Shown here: positions 9,385-20,800 of the stretch, one piece after another
Layout: every line of letters starts with the position of its first letter
Position numbering within the stretch: position 1 is the stretch's first letter
Assembly: GCF_015477775.1 (NCBI RefSeq)
Contig: NZ_JADLQO010000013.1
Coordinates: 1 to 64,000 of the forward strand
Direction of reading: 5' to 3'
From: Nocardia abscessus
Lineage (GTDB): Bacteria; Actinomycetota; Actinomycetes; Mycobacteriales; Mycobacteriaceae
DNA length: 64,000 nucleotides
Position numbers and translations under genes: made by a program
Notes under the pieces: model-generated
Told to the model about the DNA's origin: nothing
Database searches by the model: none
The model's input: only the letters and a program-made list of their open reading frames with translations

Positions 9385-9453
9385 GGTGGAACTCCTTGTG
9401 CTGATGGTGCTGTCGCTCCGGCTCCGCGAACGGCGCTCGGCGCGGTGTTCGGG

Positions 9454-10695
9454 TCAGGGACGGACCGGCAGCCGGCGCAGACCGCGCAGCCCCATACCGG
9501 GACGCCAGCGCAATTCGGCCGGGTCAACGGCGGTGCGCAGTCCGGGCCAGCGCGCGATCAGCGTGGTCAGTGCGATCGCGACTTCCGTGCGGGCGAGGGC
9601 GGCGCCCATGCAGTTGTGGATGCCGTGGCTGAACCCGAGGTGCGGCCGGGGCTTGCGGTGGATGTCGAAGCGGTGCGGATCGGGGACATGGGCCGGGTCG
9701 CGGTTGGCGGCGGCGGTGAACACCAGCACCCGGTCGCCTCGATCGATGCGCTGCCCGCCGAGTTCCAGCGGGGCGAGCGCGAGGCGCATCGTCGCCGACT
9801 CCACCGGTCCCCAGAAGCGCATTGTCTCCTCCACGGCGGGGCCGGCGAGCTCGGGATCGTCGCACAGCGCCGCCCACTGGTCCGGGTGGGTGCGCAGGGA
9901 CAGCACGGCGCTGGCGATCAAGCTGGCCGAGGTCTCGAAACCCGCGGCCACGAGCAGGCCGATCATGGACTGCAATTCGCCGTCGGACAGCGTGTTCTTG
10001 CCGGATTCCGGGTGCATCAACCTGCTGATCAGGTCATCGCCCGGGCTATCCCGTTTGAGGACGACCAGATCGCGGGTGTAGGCGTCGAGTTGCTCGCGCA
10101 GCGCTGGGTCCGGCCCGGAGAGCGGGGTGGAGGCGGTCGCGGCCCGGACGGCGAGGTCGTGCAGGCCCGCGTGCCACGCTTCGGGGAAGCCGAGAATTTC
10201 GCCGAGCACGGTCAGCGACAGCGGGTAGGCGTAGGTGTGCAGCAGATCCACGGTGCCGCCCTGGTCGCGTGCCGCCTGCTCCGCCGTGTCCAGCAGCCGT
10301 TCGGCATGCCGGACCACCGCGGGGCGCAACGCGGTGACCGATCGGGGCGTGAACGCCTGCTGTGCGGCCCGCCGCAACCGGGTGTGTTCCGGCGGGTCGG
10401 ACAACAGCATGTTGTTCGGTGGCTCAGTGAGCCCCGCTCGCGCTCTGGCCGCCAGCTGCGCGGGGGTGAGCAGCGCGCGCGGATTGTTCGCGAGCCGACT
10501 GTCGCGCAGCGCCGCTTCGGCTGCCGCGTAGCCGGTGATCATCCAGAATCCCCGGCCCGGCTGCTCCGGCAGTTCGGCGAAGACGATCGGTGACCGCGCC
10601 CGCAGGTCGTCGTAGATGGTGTGGGCGCGGTCGTGGAAGTCGTCGGACAGCAGGTCGACCACGATCGGCCGGGACTTGTGGAGCATCGGTGGCAT
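9454..10695 (-). CDS. Cytochrome P450 (tailoring), copy 1
   Basis: The product is a 413-residue soluble bacterial P450. The I-helix oxygen-binding motif is AGFETSA, the ExxR pair is in EETMR, and the haem-thiolate loop is FSHGIHNCMG with the axial Cys. The N-terminus has no membrane anchor, as normal for CYP105/107-type actinobacterial enzymes. It starts 5 bases after the O-methyltransferase stop and ends 69 bases before the halogenase start, so the three are co-transcribed. A role in hydroxylating the aryl ring or oxidising a thiazoline to thiazole is plausible; the substrate cannot be read from sequence. It is not closely similar to the second P450 of the cluster (29468-30760). Confidence 0.88.
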   Translation of the reverse strand: MPPMLHKSRPIVVDLLSDDFHDRAHTIYDDLRARSPIVFAELPEQPGRGFWMITGYAAAEAALRDSRLANNPRALLTPAQLAARARAGLTEPPNNMLLSDPPEHTRLRRAAQQAFTPRSVTALRPAVVRHAERLLDTAEQAARDQGGTVDLLHTYAYPLSLTVLGEILGFPEAWHAGLHDLAVRAATASTPLSGPDPALREQLDAYTRDLVVLKRDSPGDDLISRLMHPESGKNTLSDGELQSMIGLLVAAGFETSASLIASAVLSLRTHPDQWAALCDDPELAGPAVEETMRFWGPVESATMRLALAPLELGGQRIDRGDRVLVFTAAANRDPAHVPDPHRFDIHRKPRPHLGFSHGIHNCMGAALARTEVAIALTTLIARWPGLRTAVDPAELRWRPGMGLRGLRRLPVRP

Positions 10696-10700
10696 TCCGT

Positions 10701-11714
10701 TCAGACCGGCATGGCCTCGATCAGTGAGTACGAGGTGGGGAAGATGGTCGGATGCACCGCGATGACCGCGAATCCGGCTTTGCGGCAGAGTGCTTCGTAT
10801 TCGTCCCGGGTCCGTTCCTGGCCGCCCATGTTCACCAGCATGCTGATGTCGGTGAGATACGGGGCCGGGTCCGCGGTGTCGACCACGTCGGGCAGCACGG
10901 ATTCCACGATGAGCAGCCGGCCGTCGGTCGGCACCGCCTTGTGGCAGCGCTCGAGAATGGTGACGCAGCGGTCGTCGTCCCAGTCGTGCAGGATGTTCTT
11001 GAGCACGTACAGGTCTCCGCCTTCGGGCACTGCGAAGAAGAAGTCGCCGGCTTCGATGCGGCAGCGGTCGGCGACGCCGGCCGTGCTCAGCGTCGCAGCG
11101 GCCTCGGCCACCCCGCTCGGCGAGTCGAAGACGACGCCGCGCACACCGCGTGCACCGCGCAGGATCTGCGTGAGCAGGGTGCCGTCACCGCCGCCGACAT
11201 CGATGATGGTGCGGTGCCGGGTGAAGTCGTAGCTCACCGGAACAAGCTGCGCGATGGGCAGGCTCACCTGGCGCATCGTCGCGTTGAACCGCTCCGACAG
11301 CTCCGGGCGGGTGGCGAGGAAGCTGAAGAAGTCGGTGCCGTACAGCCTTTCGAAGGTCGGCTGACCGGTGCGCACCGCCTGCTCGGTCAGCTTCCAGGAA
11401 TCCAGTAGCGCCGGGTCGGTGAACAGCAGCACCGCCGCCGCCTGGGAATCGGGCCGATCGGTGCGCAGCGGAATCCCGGCCTCGCCCAGCCGGAAGGTGC
11501 CGGGGCGGGTCTCCACGACGATCTCCAGAGCGGCCAGCGCCCGGAGCAACCGGGCCAGCGCACCGGGGTGAGTGTCGGTGCGGGCGGCTAGTTCTCGGTA
11601 GCCGAGTTCGTCGTCACCCAGGTGATCGGCGAGCCCCAGGCGGGCGGCGGTACCGACGACTTGGGAGCAGATCGTTCCGAACATCATGTTCATGAGTCGC
11701 TGATGAGCTGCCAT
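10701..11714 (-). CDS. SAM-dependent O-methyltransferase
   Basis: This 337-residue enzyme is of the dimeric hydroxyneurosporene/plant-type O-methyltransferase family. An N-terminal helical dimerisation domain (QRLMNMMFGTICSQVV..) precedes a Rossmann fold with the SAM motif DVGGGDGTLL and the catalytic-His loop LKNILHDWDDD. The ATG at 11714 is preferred because AGGAAG lies 7 bases upstream; the frame is open to an ATG at 11765, 17 codons longer. The gene is divergent from NRPS-1, and Zur box 2 lies about 110 bases upstream of its start. Family members methylate phenols or carboxylates. Methylating the salicyl phenol would remove a metal ligand, so a second oxygen introduced by a P450, or the terminal carboxylate, is also possible. 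Confidence 0.85.
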   Translation of the reverse strand: MAAHQRLMNMMFGTICSQVVGTAARLGLADHLGDDELGYRELAARTDTHPGALARLLRALAALEIVVETRPGTFRLGEAGIPLRTDRPDSQAAAVLLFTDPALLDSWKLTEQAVRTGQPTFERLYGTDFFSFLATRPELSERFNATMRQVSLPIAQLVPVSYDFTRHRTIIDVGGGDGTLLTQILRGARGVRGVVFDSPSGVAEAAATLSTAGVADRCRIEAGDFFFAVPEGGDLYVLKNILHDWDDDRCVTILERCHKAVPTDGRLLIVESVLPDVVDTADPAPYLTDISMLVNMGGQERTRDEYEALCRKAGFAVIAVHPTIFPTSYSLIEAMPV

Positions 11715-11824
11715 GCCTACTTCCTGTACCGCATCAAAGTTGTTCGCCACCTGCCTGTTTCGCATTCCCGCACAGAAAAGGTCGCTTGACCTGATCGGTG
11801 CGGCACCGTAGATTGTAGCAATAG

Positions 11825-11839
11825 TGAAAATGATTTTCG
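11825..11839. promoter_or_regulatory. Zur-type box 2, between the O-methyltransferase and NRPS operons
   Basis: TGAAAATGATTTTCG matches the actinobacterial Zur consensus TGAAAATGATTTTCA at 14 of 15 positions. It is 20 bases upstream of the NRPS-1 start codon, within the divergent promoter region that drives both the biosynthetic operon and the OMT-P450-halogenase operon. Its position so close to the start suggests direct occlusion of RNA polymerase. This is the strongest of the four boxes in the window. Confidence 0.78.
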
Positions 11840-11858
11840 TTTATAATTGGGGAATGTG

Positions 11859-14800
11859 ATGCCGGAAAAGCTCCGTTTACTGGCCGTAAGCTCGATGGCA
11901 GAGGGGGACGGAGCCGATGGTCTGCGGCGAGATATCGCCGAGCTGACCGGGATTCCGGCGGGCGAGCTGACCGACGATGCGAATTTGCTCGATCTCGGGC
12001 TCGACTCGGTGACCACCATGCGGATCTCGGGGCTGATGCGGCGCGTGGGCAAGCGGGTAGAGTTCCGCGACCTGGTGCGAAACCCGACGCTCGGCGCTTG
12101 GCGAAAATTGCTGCGCGAGAGCGATCCTGCCGCCGAAGCATCCGGCGTCGCGGAACCGGCCGGTGAACTCTCGGAGTCGTTCCCCCTGGCGGTGATGCAG
12201 CATGCCTTCTGGATCGGGCGCACCCCCGCACAGGAACTCGGCGGCGTGGCCGCGCACTTCTACAGCGAGTTCGACCACGAGGGCGGGCTCGAACCGGACC
12301 GGCTGGAGCGTGCGATGCGCGCCCTGATCGCGCGGCACCCGATGCTTCGGGTGACGATCGACGCCGCCGGGTTGCAGCGGGTGGCCGAGCGTGGCTCCTG
12401 GCCCGGGCTCGTGGTCCACGATCTGCGCGAGGTGCCTGAGCCCGAATGTGCGCAGCGCCTGGCCGCGATCAGGGACACCTGCTCACATCGGGCCATGGAT
12501 GTCGCGGCGGGGGAACTCATCGATCTCCAGCTCTCGCTGCTGCCCGGCGGCCGGAGCCGAATGCACCTCGATCTGGACATGATCGCCGGGGATGCACTGA
12601 GCCTGCGCAATCTCCTCGCCGACCTGACCGTGCTGTACGAGGATGGCCCCGGTGCGCTGCCCGGCCTGGAGTACGCCTACGGCCGGTATCTCGCCGACCG
12701 CAACCGGACTCGAGCCACCGCCCGCGAACAGGCGCGGGCCTGGTGGCAGGCCCAGCTGCCGACTCTGCCCGAGGCCCCGCAACTTCCGCTGCTGACCTCG
12801 GAGGAAGCGAGCGGTGGCGCACGAGTCGATCGGCGCAGCCACTGGCTCTCGCCGGAGCGGGCGGCGCGGCTGCGGGGGCGAGCGCAACGCGCGGGGCTGA
12901 CCACCGCCGGTGTACTGGCTACGGTCTTCGCGGAGACCATCGGGGCCTGGAGCAGCACCGACCGATTCCTGCTCAACATGCCCGCTTTCGACCGGGAACC
13001 CCTGCACGATGATGTCGACCGCCTCGTCGGCGACTTCTCCAGCTCGGTACTACTCGATGTGGACCTGTCGGCCCCCATGACGGTCGCCGAGCGGGGCCGC
13101 GCGCTCACCGATCGCCTGCGGGAGGTGCTGGGTTACGCCGTCTACACCGGTGTGGAGGTGCTGCGCGACCTGAGCCGGGCCGGCGGGGGTGGCCGGGTCC
13201 TGGCGCCAGTGGTCTACACCAGCGCGCTGAGCCTGGGCGAGCTGTACGCGCCAGAGGTGCGGCGATGTCTGGGCGAACCGTGCTGGACCATCTCGCAGGG
13301 GCCGCAGGTCTGGCTCGATGCGCAGGTCACCGAATTCGACGGCGGCATCCTGCTCAACTGGGACGCGCGGGTCTCGCTGTTCCCACCCGGCCTGCTGGAC
13401 AGCATGTTCGCCGCCTACGTGCACCTCGTCGAGCTGCTGCTGGACGACGACGGCGCATGGGATCGCGCCGCACCGTGGCCGGTGACCGTCCGCCGATACG
13501 ACGAGATCGTCGCCGCGCCGGCCGCTCCGCTGCACCAGCGGTTCTTCGCGCGGGCCGCCGCCGAACCGGACCGTCCCGCGCTGCTTGCCGACGACGCCGC
13601 GATCTCCTACGGCGAGCTCTCCGAGCGGGCCCGACGTCTGGCACGGCTGTTGCGGGACAGAGGAATCGGCCGGGGCGACACCGTGGCCATCACCCTGCCC
13701 AAGGGGGTGGATCAGATCGTGGCGGTGCTGGGTGTGCTCGCCACCGGGGCGACCTACGTCCCCTCGGGTGTCGATCTGCCGCTCGCCCGACGCGAACAGG
13801 TCTACCGAACCGCGGGGGCCCGGCTGGTCGTCACCGACCGGGACACCGCGAGCGCGCCGGCGTGGTCCGAGGACATCGAAGCGGTCTTTCTCCAGCAAGC
13901 CCGCACCGTCGCCCCGCTGTCGGGCATCGTGGAGGTCGATCCCGAGGACGTGATGTACGTCATCTTCACCTCCGGCTCCACCGGCACGCCCAAGGGCGTC
14001 GAGGTTCCGCACCGGGCTGTCGCCGCGACCGTCGACGCGGTGAACGACCGGTTCGGCATCGGCGCGGACGATCGCACGATCGCCCTGTCCGCGTTGGACT
14101 TCGACCTCTCCGCGTACGACCTGTTCGCGTTCCTGGGCTTCGGCGGCTCGGTGGTCGTGGTGGCCGAGCCGCAGCGCCGGGACGCCGCCGCCTGGGCCGA
14201 GCTGATCCGCCGCTGGGAGGTGACCGTCGTCAGCGCCGTCCCGGCGCTGCTGGACATGCTGCTGACTGCCGCCGCCGGCACCGGGCTGGGCGCCGCGCTG
14301 CGGGTGGTGATGCTCGGCGGCGACCGGGTCACCCTCGATCTGCCCGACCGGCTGCGCCGGCTGGTGCCCGGCTGCCGGTTCGCCGGCCTCGGCGGCATGA
14401 CCGAGGCCGCCATCCACGCCACCGTCTGCGAGGTCGAGACCGTCGATCCCAGCTGGTCGAGCGTGCCGTACGGGGTACCGCTCCCGCACGCCGCCTGCCG
14501 AGTGGTCGGCACCCGCGGCCGAGACTGCCCGGAGTGGGCGTCCGGCGAATTGTGGGTCACCGGAGCCGGTTTGGCGCACGGCTACCGGGACGATCCGGAG
14601 CGCACCGCCGACAGGTTCGTCGAGCGCGACGGGCTCCGGTGGTACCGGACCGGCGACCTGGTGCGCTACCGGACGGGCGGGATGCTGGAGTTTCTCGGCC
14701 GCGTCGACCACCAGGTCAAGATCCGCGGCCATCGGATCGAGCTCGGCGAGATCGAGGCCGTGCTGGCCGAGCATCCACGGGTCTCCGCCGCGGCTGCCGC

Positions 14801-17800
14801 CGTGCTCGAGCACCCTACCCGGTCCCTCGGCGCCGTCGTCGTCGGTGCGGGCGACGACGCTCTTCCCGACCAGGCTCTGCGGGCTTGGCTCGGCGAGCGG
14901 TTGCCCATGTACATGATTCCCCGGCGCTTCGTTCGTCGCGCAGAACTTCCGATCACGCGCAACGGCAAGATCGACCGCGATGCCGTGCTCGCTGCGCTCG
15001 TCGCCGCCGGTGACGAGCGCAGCGAAGCCGGATCCGCACCGCTGGACGGTCTGGAGCGGATCGTGGCCGATGCCTGGGCAGCGGTCCTCGGCGTCGCAGA
15101 GATCCGGCGCGACGACGACTTCTTCGCGCTCGGCGGGGACAGCCTGCTGGCTACCCGCCTGATCCGGCGCCTACTCGCCGACGGGGTGACCGGTGCCGCT
15201 CTGGCGCACCTGTTCACCACCCCCACCCTCGCCGCGTTCGCCTCGGCGCTGGCCTTCGGCGCCGCGACCGAGCTCCCGGAGATCGTCGCCGATCCCGAGC
15301 ACCGCCACGATCCGTTCCCGCTGACCGACATCCAGGTGGCGTACTGGCTGGGGCGGTCGGACGATTTCGCTCTCGGCGGTATCGGTGCGCACCTGTACCT
15401 CGAATACGACTGGCCCGATGTCGATCCGGCCCGGGTGGAGGCCGCGTGGAACCGGGTGGTCGAGCGGCATCCGATGCTGCGCGCGGTGATCGAACCGGAC
15501 GGCACGCAGCGGGTGCTCGGCGAGGTGCCCGCGTATCGGGTTCCCGTGGTCCAGGGGGCCGTCTCAGCGGTCCGGGACGGCATCTCCGACAACCTCCGCG
15601 ATGCCGCGAGCTGGCCGCTGTTCGACATCCGTATCGTTCGGGACGGCGAGAGCACGAAGGTTTGCGCTGCGTTCGACACGCTGATCGCCGACGGCCTGAG
15701 TGTCCTGGTGCTGCTGTCGGAGTGGACGCGACTGTACGCGGAGCCCGATCTCGCGCTCCCTGTGCCGGAGCTGGAGTTCCGGGATTACGTGCTGGGTTGT
15801 GCCCCGTCGGATTCGGAGGTGGCGGCGGGGCTGGCGTATTGGCGGGAGCGGTTGGCGGAGCTGCCGCCGGGTCCGCAGTTACCGCTGCGGGTGTTGCCCG
15901 CGGTGGTGGAGCGTCCGCGTTTCACGCGGCGGGAGGTACGGCTCGACCCGGGAATCTGGAGCGGGATCGTTGCTCGTGCGCGGGGTCTGGGTGTGACGCC
16001 GAGTGTGGTGCTGCTGGCCTGTTACACCTGGGTTCTCGGGCAGTGGAGCGCGCATCGTGAACTGACGGTGACGTTGACCCGGTTCGATCGCCGGGACGTG
16101 CATCCGGACATCATGCGGGTGGTGGGTGATTTCAGCTCGCTGCTGCTGGTCGCGGATCGCCCGGGGGCGGGAGAGAGCTGGCTGGGCCGGGTCCGGCGGT
16201 TGCAGGAACAATTGTGGAGCGACCTGGACCATCAGCAGGTGTCGGCGGTGCGGGTGCTGCGCGAGCTGGGCCGGGAGAGCGAACTCGCCGCCGAGCCGGT
16301 GCCGGTGGTGTTCACCTCGATGTTGGGGGTGGACGACGAGCTGGCGCGGTCGGTGCGGTGGCCGGATTTCACGCGGACGCAGACGCCGCAGGTGTGGCTG
16401 GATCATCAGGTGATCGAGTTGCCGGACGGGCTTGTGCTGAGCTGGGATTCGGTGGACGAGCTATTTTCCGTGGGGCTGGTCGATGAAATGTTCGACGCCT
16501 ATCACCAGCTGTTGCTGGAGCTGGGTGATCGGGACTGGGACCGGCCGCTGGAAGCGGTGTTGCCGCCCGTCCAGCGGGCGATCCGCGACCAGGTCAACGA
16601 CACCGCCGGGCCGTTGGCCGATCGAACCGGCAGCGGTCTGCTGCATTCGGCGATGTTCGAGATCGCCGCGACCGATCCCGGCCGGACCGCGATCATCGAC
16701 GGCGACACCACAGTGAGTTTCGGCGAACTCGCCGAGCGCAGCCGCCGGATCGCGGCGTTGCTGGCCGAGCGTGGGGTGCGACCGGGAGACGCCGTGGCGG
16801 TGTGCGCGGCCAGGGGTGCGGGCCTGGTGGCGGCGTTGTACGGGGTGCTGGCCGTGGGGGCGGCGTATGTGCCGGTCGCGGTGGACCAGCCGGAGCAGCG
16901 GCGGGCCGCGATCCTGGAACAGGCCGCCATCGCCGCCGTGCTCACCGACGACACCAGCCGATTCGCCACAGTGCCCGGCGCGGAATCACGCGCTCCATCC
17001 GTGCCGGTCGTGGACATCGCGGATGCGGGTCGGCACGACCCCGCCGCGCTCCATCCGGGGAGCGGCTCCGATCTCGCGTACGTGATCTTCACCTCCGGTA
17101 GCACCGGGGTGCCGAAGGGCGTGGAGGTCGAGCACCGGCACGTCGTGAACACCCTCGACGATCTGCGGGAGCGTTACCGGCTCGGTGCCGGCGATCGGGT
17201 GCTGGCCGTGGCCGCCGTGGATTTCGATCTGTCGGTGTTCGACCTGTTCGGGGTGCTGGGTGCCGGTGGCAGTGCGGTGATCGTCGCCGATGAGGATCGG
17301 CGTGATCCGGACCGCTGGCTGGAGCTGGTGCGTGAGCACGGCGTGACGGTGTGGAACACGGTGCCCGCGATGCTGGACATGCTGCTCACCGTCGCCGAGA
17401 CCGGCCCCGATCTGCTCCCGTCGCTACGCCTCGCTCTGCTGTCCGGGGATTGGGTGGGGCTCGATCTGCCCGGCCGATTGGCGGCCCGATCCGGGGGCTG
17501 TCGTTTCGTCGCCTTGGGCGGTGCGACGGAGGCGGCGATCTGGTCGAACTTCTTCGAGGTGGACTCGGTGGATCCGGCGTGGACCTCGATCCCGTACGGG
17601 CGTCCGTTGCGCAATCAGCGTTTCCGGGTCGTCGACGAGGACGGCGCGGACCGTCCCGACTGGGTGCCGGGTGAGTTGCTGATCGGCGGTGCGGGAGTCG
17701 CACGAGGGTACCGGGGTAGGCCGGACCTGACGACGGCGTCGTTCTTCGAGTCCGAGGGTGTCCGGTGGTATCGGACCGGTGATCTGGGCCGGTATCGCGC

Positions 17801-20800
17801 CGATGGTGTGCTGGAGTTTCTGGGGCGGGCGGATCGTCAGGTCAAGATTCGTGGGCATCGGGTGGAACTGGGGGAGATCGAACAGGCCGTCGCGGCGCAT
17901 CCGGGGGTGCGGCGGGCCTTCGTGCTGGCGATCGGACAGCGGGCGAGTGCGCGACTGGTCGCCTTCGCCGAGCCGGGTTTGCCGGAGGGTCTCGCTGAGT
18001 TCGTGGCCGAGCGGATTCCTCCCGGGTGGGCGCCGGAGTTGATTGCGCTGCCTGATCCGCCGTTGACCGGTAACGGCAAGATCGACCACGCCGCTCTGGT
18101 GCGCCGCGCCGAAACAGCGACGGCGACAGCAAGTGCCGGGGCGGACGAACCGATTCGTCCCGGGTTGGAGAACCGGATAGCGCAGCTGTGGCAGGACGTG
18201 CTCGGCGGCGACCGCCCCGACCGGACCACGAACTTCTTCGGCGCGGGCGGGGACTCGCTGTCGGCGACCCGCCTGGTGAGCCGCCTCGCCCGGGAACTCG
18301 GACTCACCGTGCGGCTGCGCGAATTCTTCCTCGACCCGACCATCGCCGGACTCGCGCGCACCCGAACCGATACCGGTCTCGCCGAGCCGTCGACGCAGCC
18401 GCCGAGCGCGCCCGCAGCCCCGGCGCTGACCGCCGACCCCGCGCACCTGCACGATCCGTTCCCGCTGACCGACATCCAGGTGGCGTACTGGCTGGGCCGC
18501 TCGGCCGACTTCGATCTCGGCGGTATCGGAGCGCAGCTCTACTTCGAATACGACTGGCCGGGCCTGGATGTCGAGCGGTTGCAGGCGTCCTGGAATCGGG
18601 TGATTCAGCGGCACGCCATGCTGCGGGCCGTCATCGACGCCGACGGCAGGCAGCGGGTGCTGCCCGGCACCCCGGAATATCGGATCGAGGTCGTCGAGAC
18701 CGGTGGCGATTTCGATTCCGCTGCTGCGGCGATGCGAGACGACATGGCGAGCGGCGCCCTGGATGCCGCCACCGGACCGCTGTTCGCCGTACGAGTCCTG
18801 CGCGCCGCCGACCGAGCCCGGCTGTGCGTCGCCTTCGACAGCCTGGTCATCGACGGCCTGAGCGCCCTGGTGGTGATCTCCGATTGGTTCCGGTGGTACG
18901 CGGAACCCACCGTGACATCGGAGCCACTGGCCATCGAGTTCCGGGACTACGTGCTGGGTTGTGCCCCGTCGGATTCGGAGGTGGCGGCGGGGCTGGCGTA
19001 TTGGCGGGAGCGGTTGGCGGAGCTGCCGCCGGGTCCGCAGTTACCGCTGCGGATGTTGCCCGCGATGATCGAGCGACCGCGGTTCACCCGCCGGGAGGTG
19101 TGGCTGGATCCTGATGTCTGGCAGGGGATCATCCGGCGCGCGCGGGGTCTGGGTGTGACGCCCAGTGTGGTGCTGCTGGCGTGTTATACATGGGTGCTCG
19201 GTGCGTGGAGTGCGCAGCGTGAGCTGACGGTGACCTTGACCCGTTTCGATCGCCGGGACGTGCACCCCGACATCATGCGGGTGGTTGGTGATTTCAGTTC
19301 GCTGCTGCTGGTGGCGGATCGCCCGGAAGCACATGAGAGTTGGGCCGGGCGCGCTCGACGGTTGCAGGAGCAGTTGTGGAGCGACCTGGATCACCAGCAG
19401 GTGTCGGCGGTGCGGGTGCTGCGCGAACTCGCCCGCGACAGCGCGGTGCCCGCCGAGCCGGTGCCGGTGGTGTTCACCTCGATGTTGGGGGTGGACGACG
19501 AGCTGGCGCGGTCGGTGCGGTGGCCGGATTTCACGCGGACGCAGACGCCACAGGTGTGGCTGGATCATCAGGTGATCGAGTTGCCGGACGGGCTTGTGCT
19601 GAGCTGGGATTCGGTGGACGAGCTGTTCCCGGACGGGCTGGTCGATGAAATGTTCGACGCCTATCACCAGCTGTTGCTGGAGCTGGGGGAGCTGGATTGG
19701 GACCGGCCGCTGGAGGTGGTGTTGCCGCCCGTCCAGCGCGCGGTCCGCGACCAGGTCAACGACACCGCCGGGCCGTTGGCCGATCGAGCCGGCAGCGGTC
19801 TGCTGCATTCGGCGATGTTCGAGGTCGCCGCCGCTGATCCGGGTCGCACGGCGCTCGTCGTCGGCGATGCCACCGTGTCGTTCGGCGAGCTCGCCGTCGA
19901 GAGCCGCCGGATCGCGGCGTTGCTGGCCGAGCGTGGGGTGCGGCCCTGTGATGCGGTGGCGGTGTGCGCGGCCAGGGGAGCCACGCTGGTGGCGGCACTG
20001 TACGGGGTGCTGGCCGTGGGGGCGGCGTATGTGCCGGTCGCGGTGGACCAGCCGGAGCGGCGGCGGGCCGCGATCTTGGAACAGGCCGGCGTCGCCGCCG
20101 TCCTCACCGACGACACCAGCCGATTCGCCCCGAGAGCGGGGCTGGTTGCCGCGGCCGGTGGCGCCCCCGGGGCGGACGACGCGGGTCGGCGCACCGAAGG
20201 GCGAGCCGACGCCGTGCCGGTGGTGGCGATCGCGGATGCGGGCCGGCACGATCCCGCGCCGCTGCATCCGGTATCCGAAACCGACCTCGCCTACGTGATC
20301 TTCACCTCCGGTAGCACCGGGGTGCCGAAGGGCGTGGAGGTCGAGCACCGGCACGTCGTGAACACCCTCGACGATCTGCGGGAGCGTTACCGGCTCGGTG
20401 CCGGCGATCGGGTGCTGGCCGTGGCCGCCGTGGATTTCGATCTGTCGGTGTTCGACCTGTTCGGAGTGCTCGGTGCCGGTGGCAGCGCGGTGATCGTCGC
20501 CGATGAGGATCGGCGTGATCCGGACCGCTGGCTGACCCTGGTACGCGAACACGGTGTGACGGTGTGGAACACGGTGCCCGCGATGCTGGACATGTTGCTC
20601 ACGGTGGCGGAGAGCGGACCCGATCCGATCGAGTCGCTGCGGCTGGTACTGGTGTCGGGGGATTGGGTCGGCCTGGATCTGCCCGGCCGATTGGCGGCCC
20701 GATCCGGGGGCTGTCGTTTCGTCGCCTTGGGCGGTGCGACGGAGGCGGCGATCTGGTCGAACTTCTTCGAGGTGGACTCGGTGGATCCGGCGTGGACCTC

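Noticed and set aside
7627..10593. Long plus-strand open frame (988 codons) opposite the halogenase and P450
   Set aside because: It is a GC-driven shadow of the minus-strand genes, with repetitive Val/Gly/Arg composition and no domain; the minus-strand frames have clear catalytic motifs.
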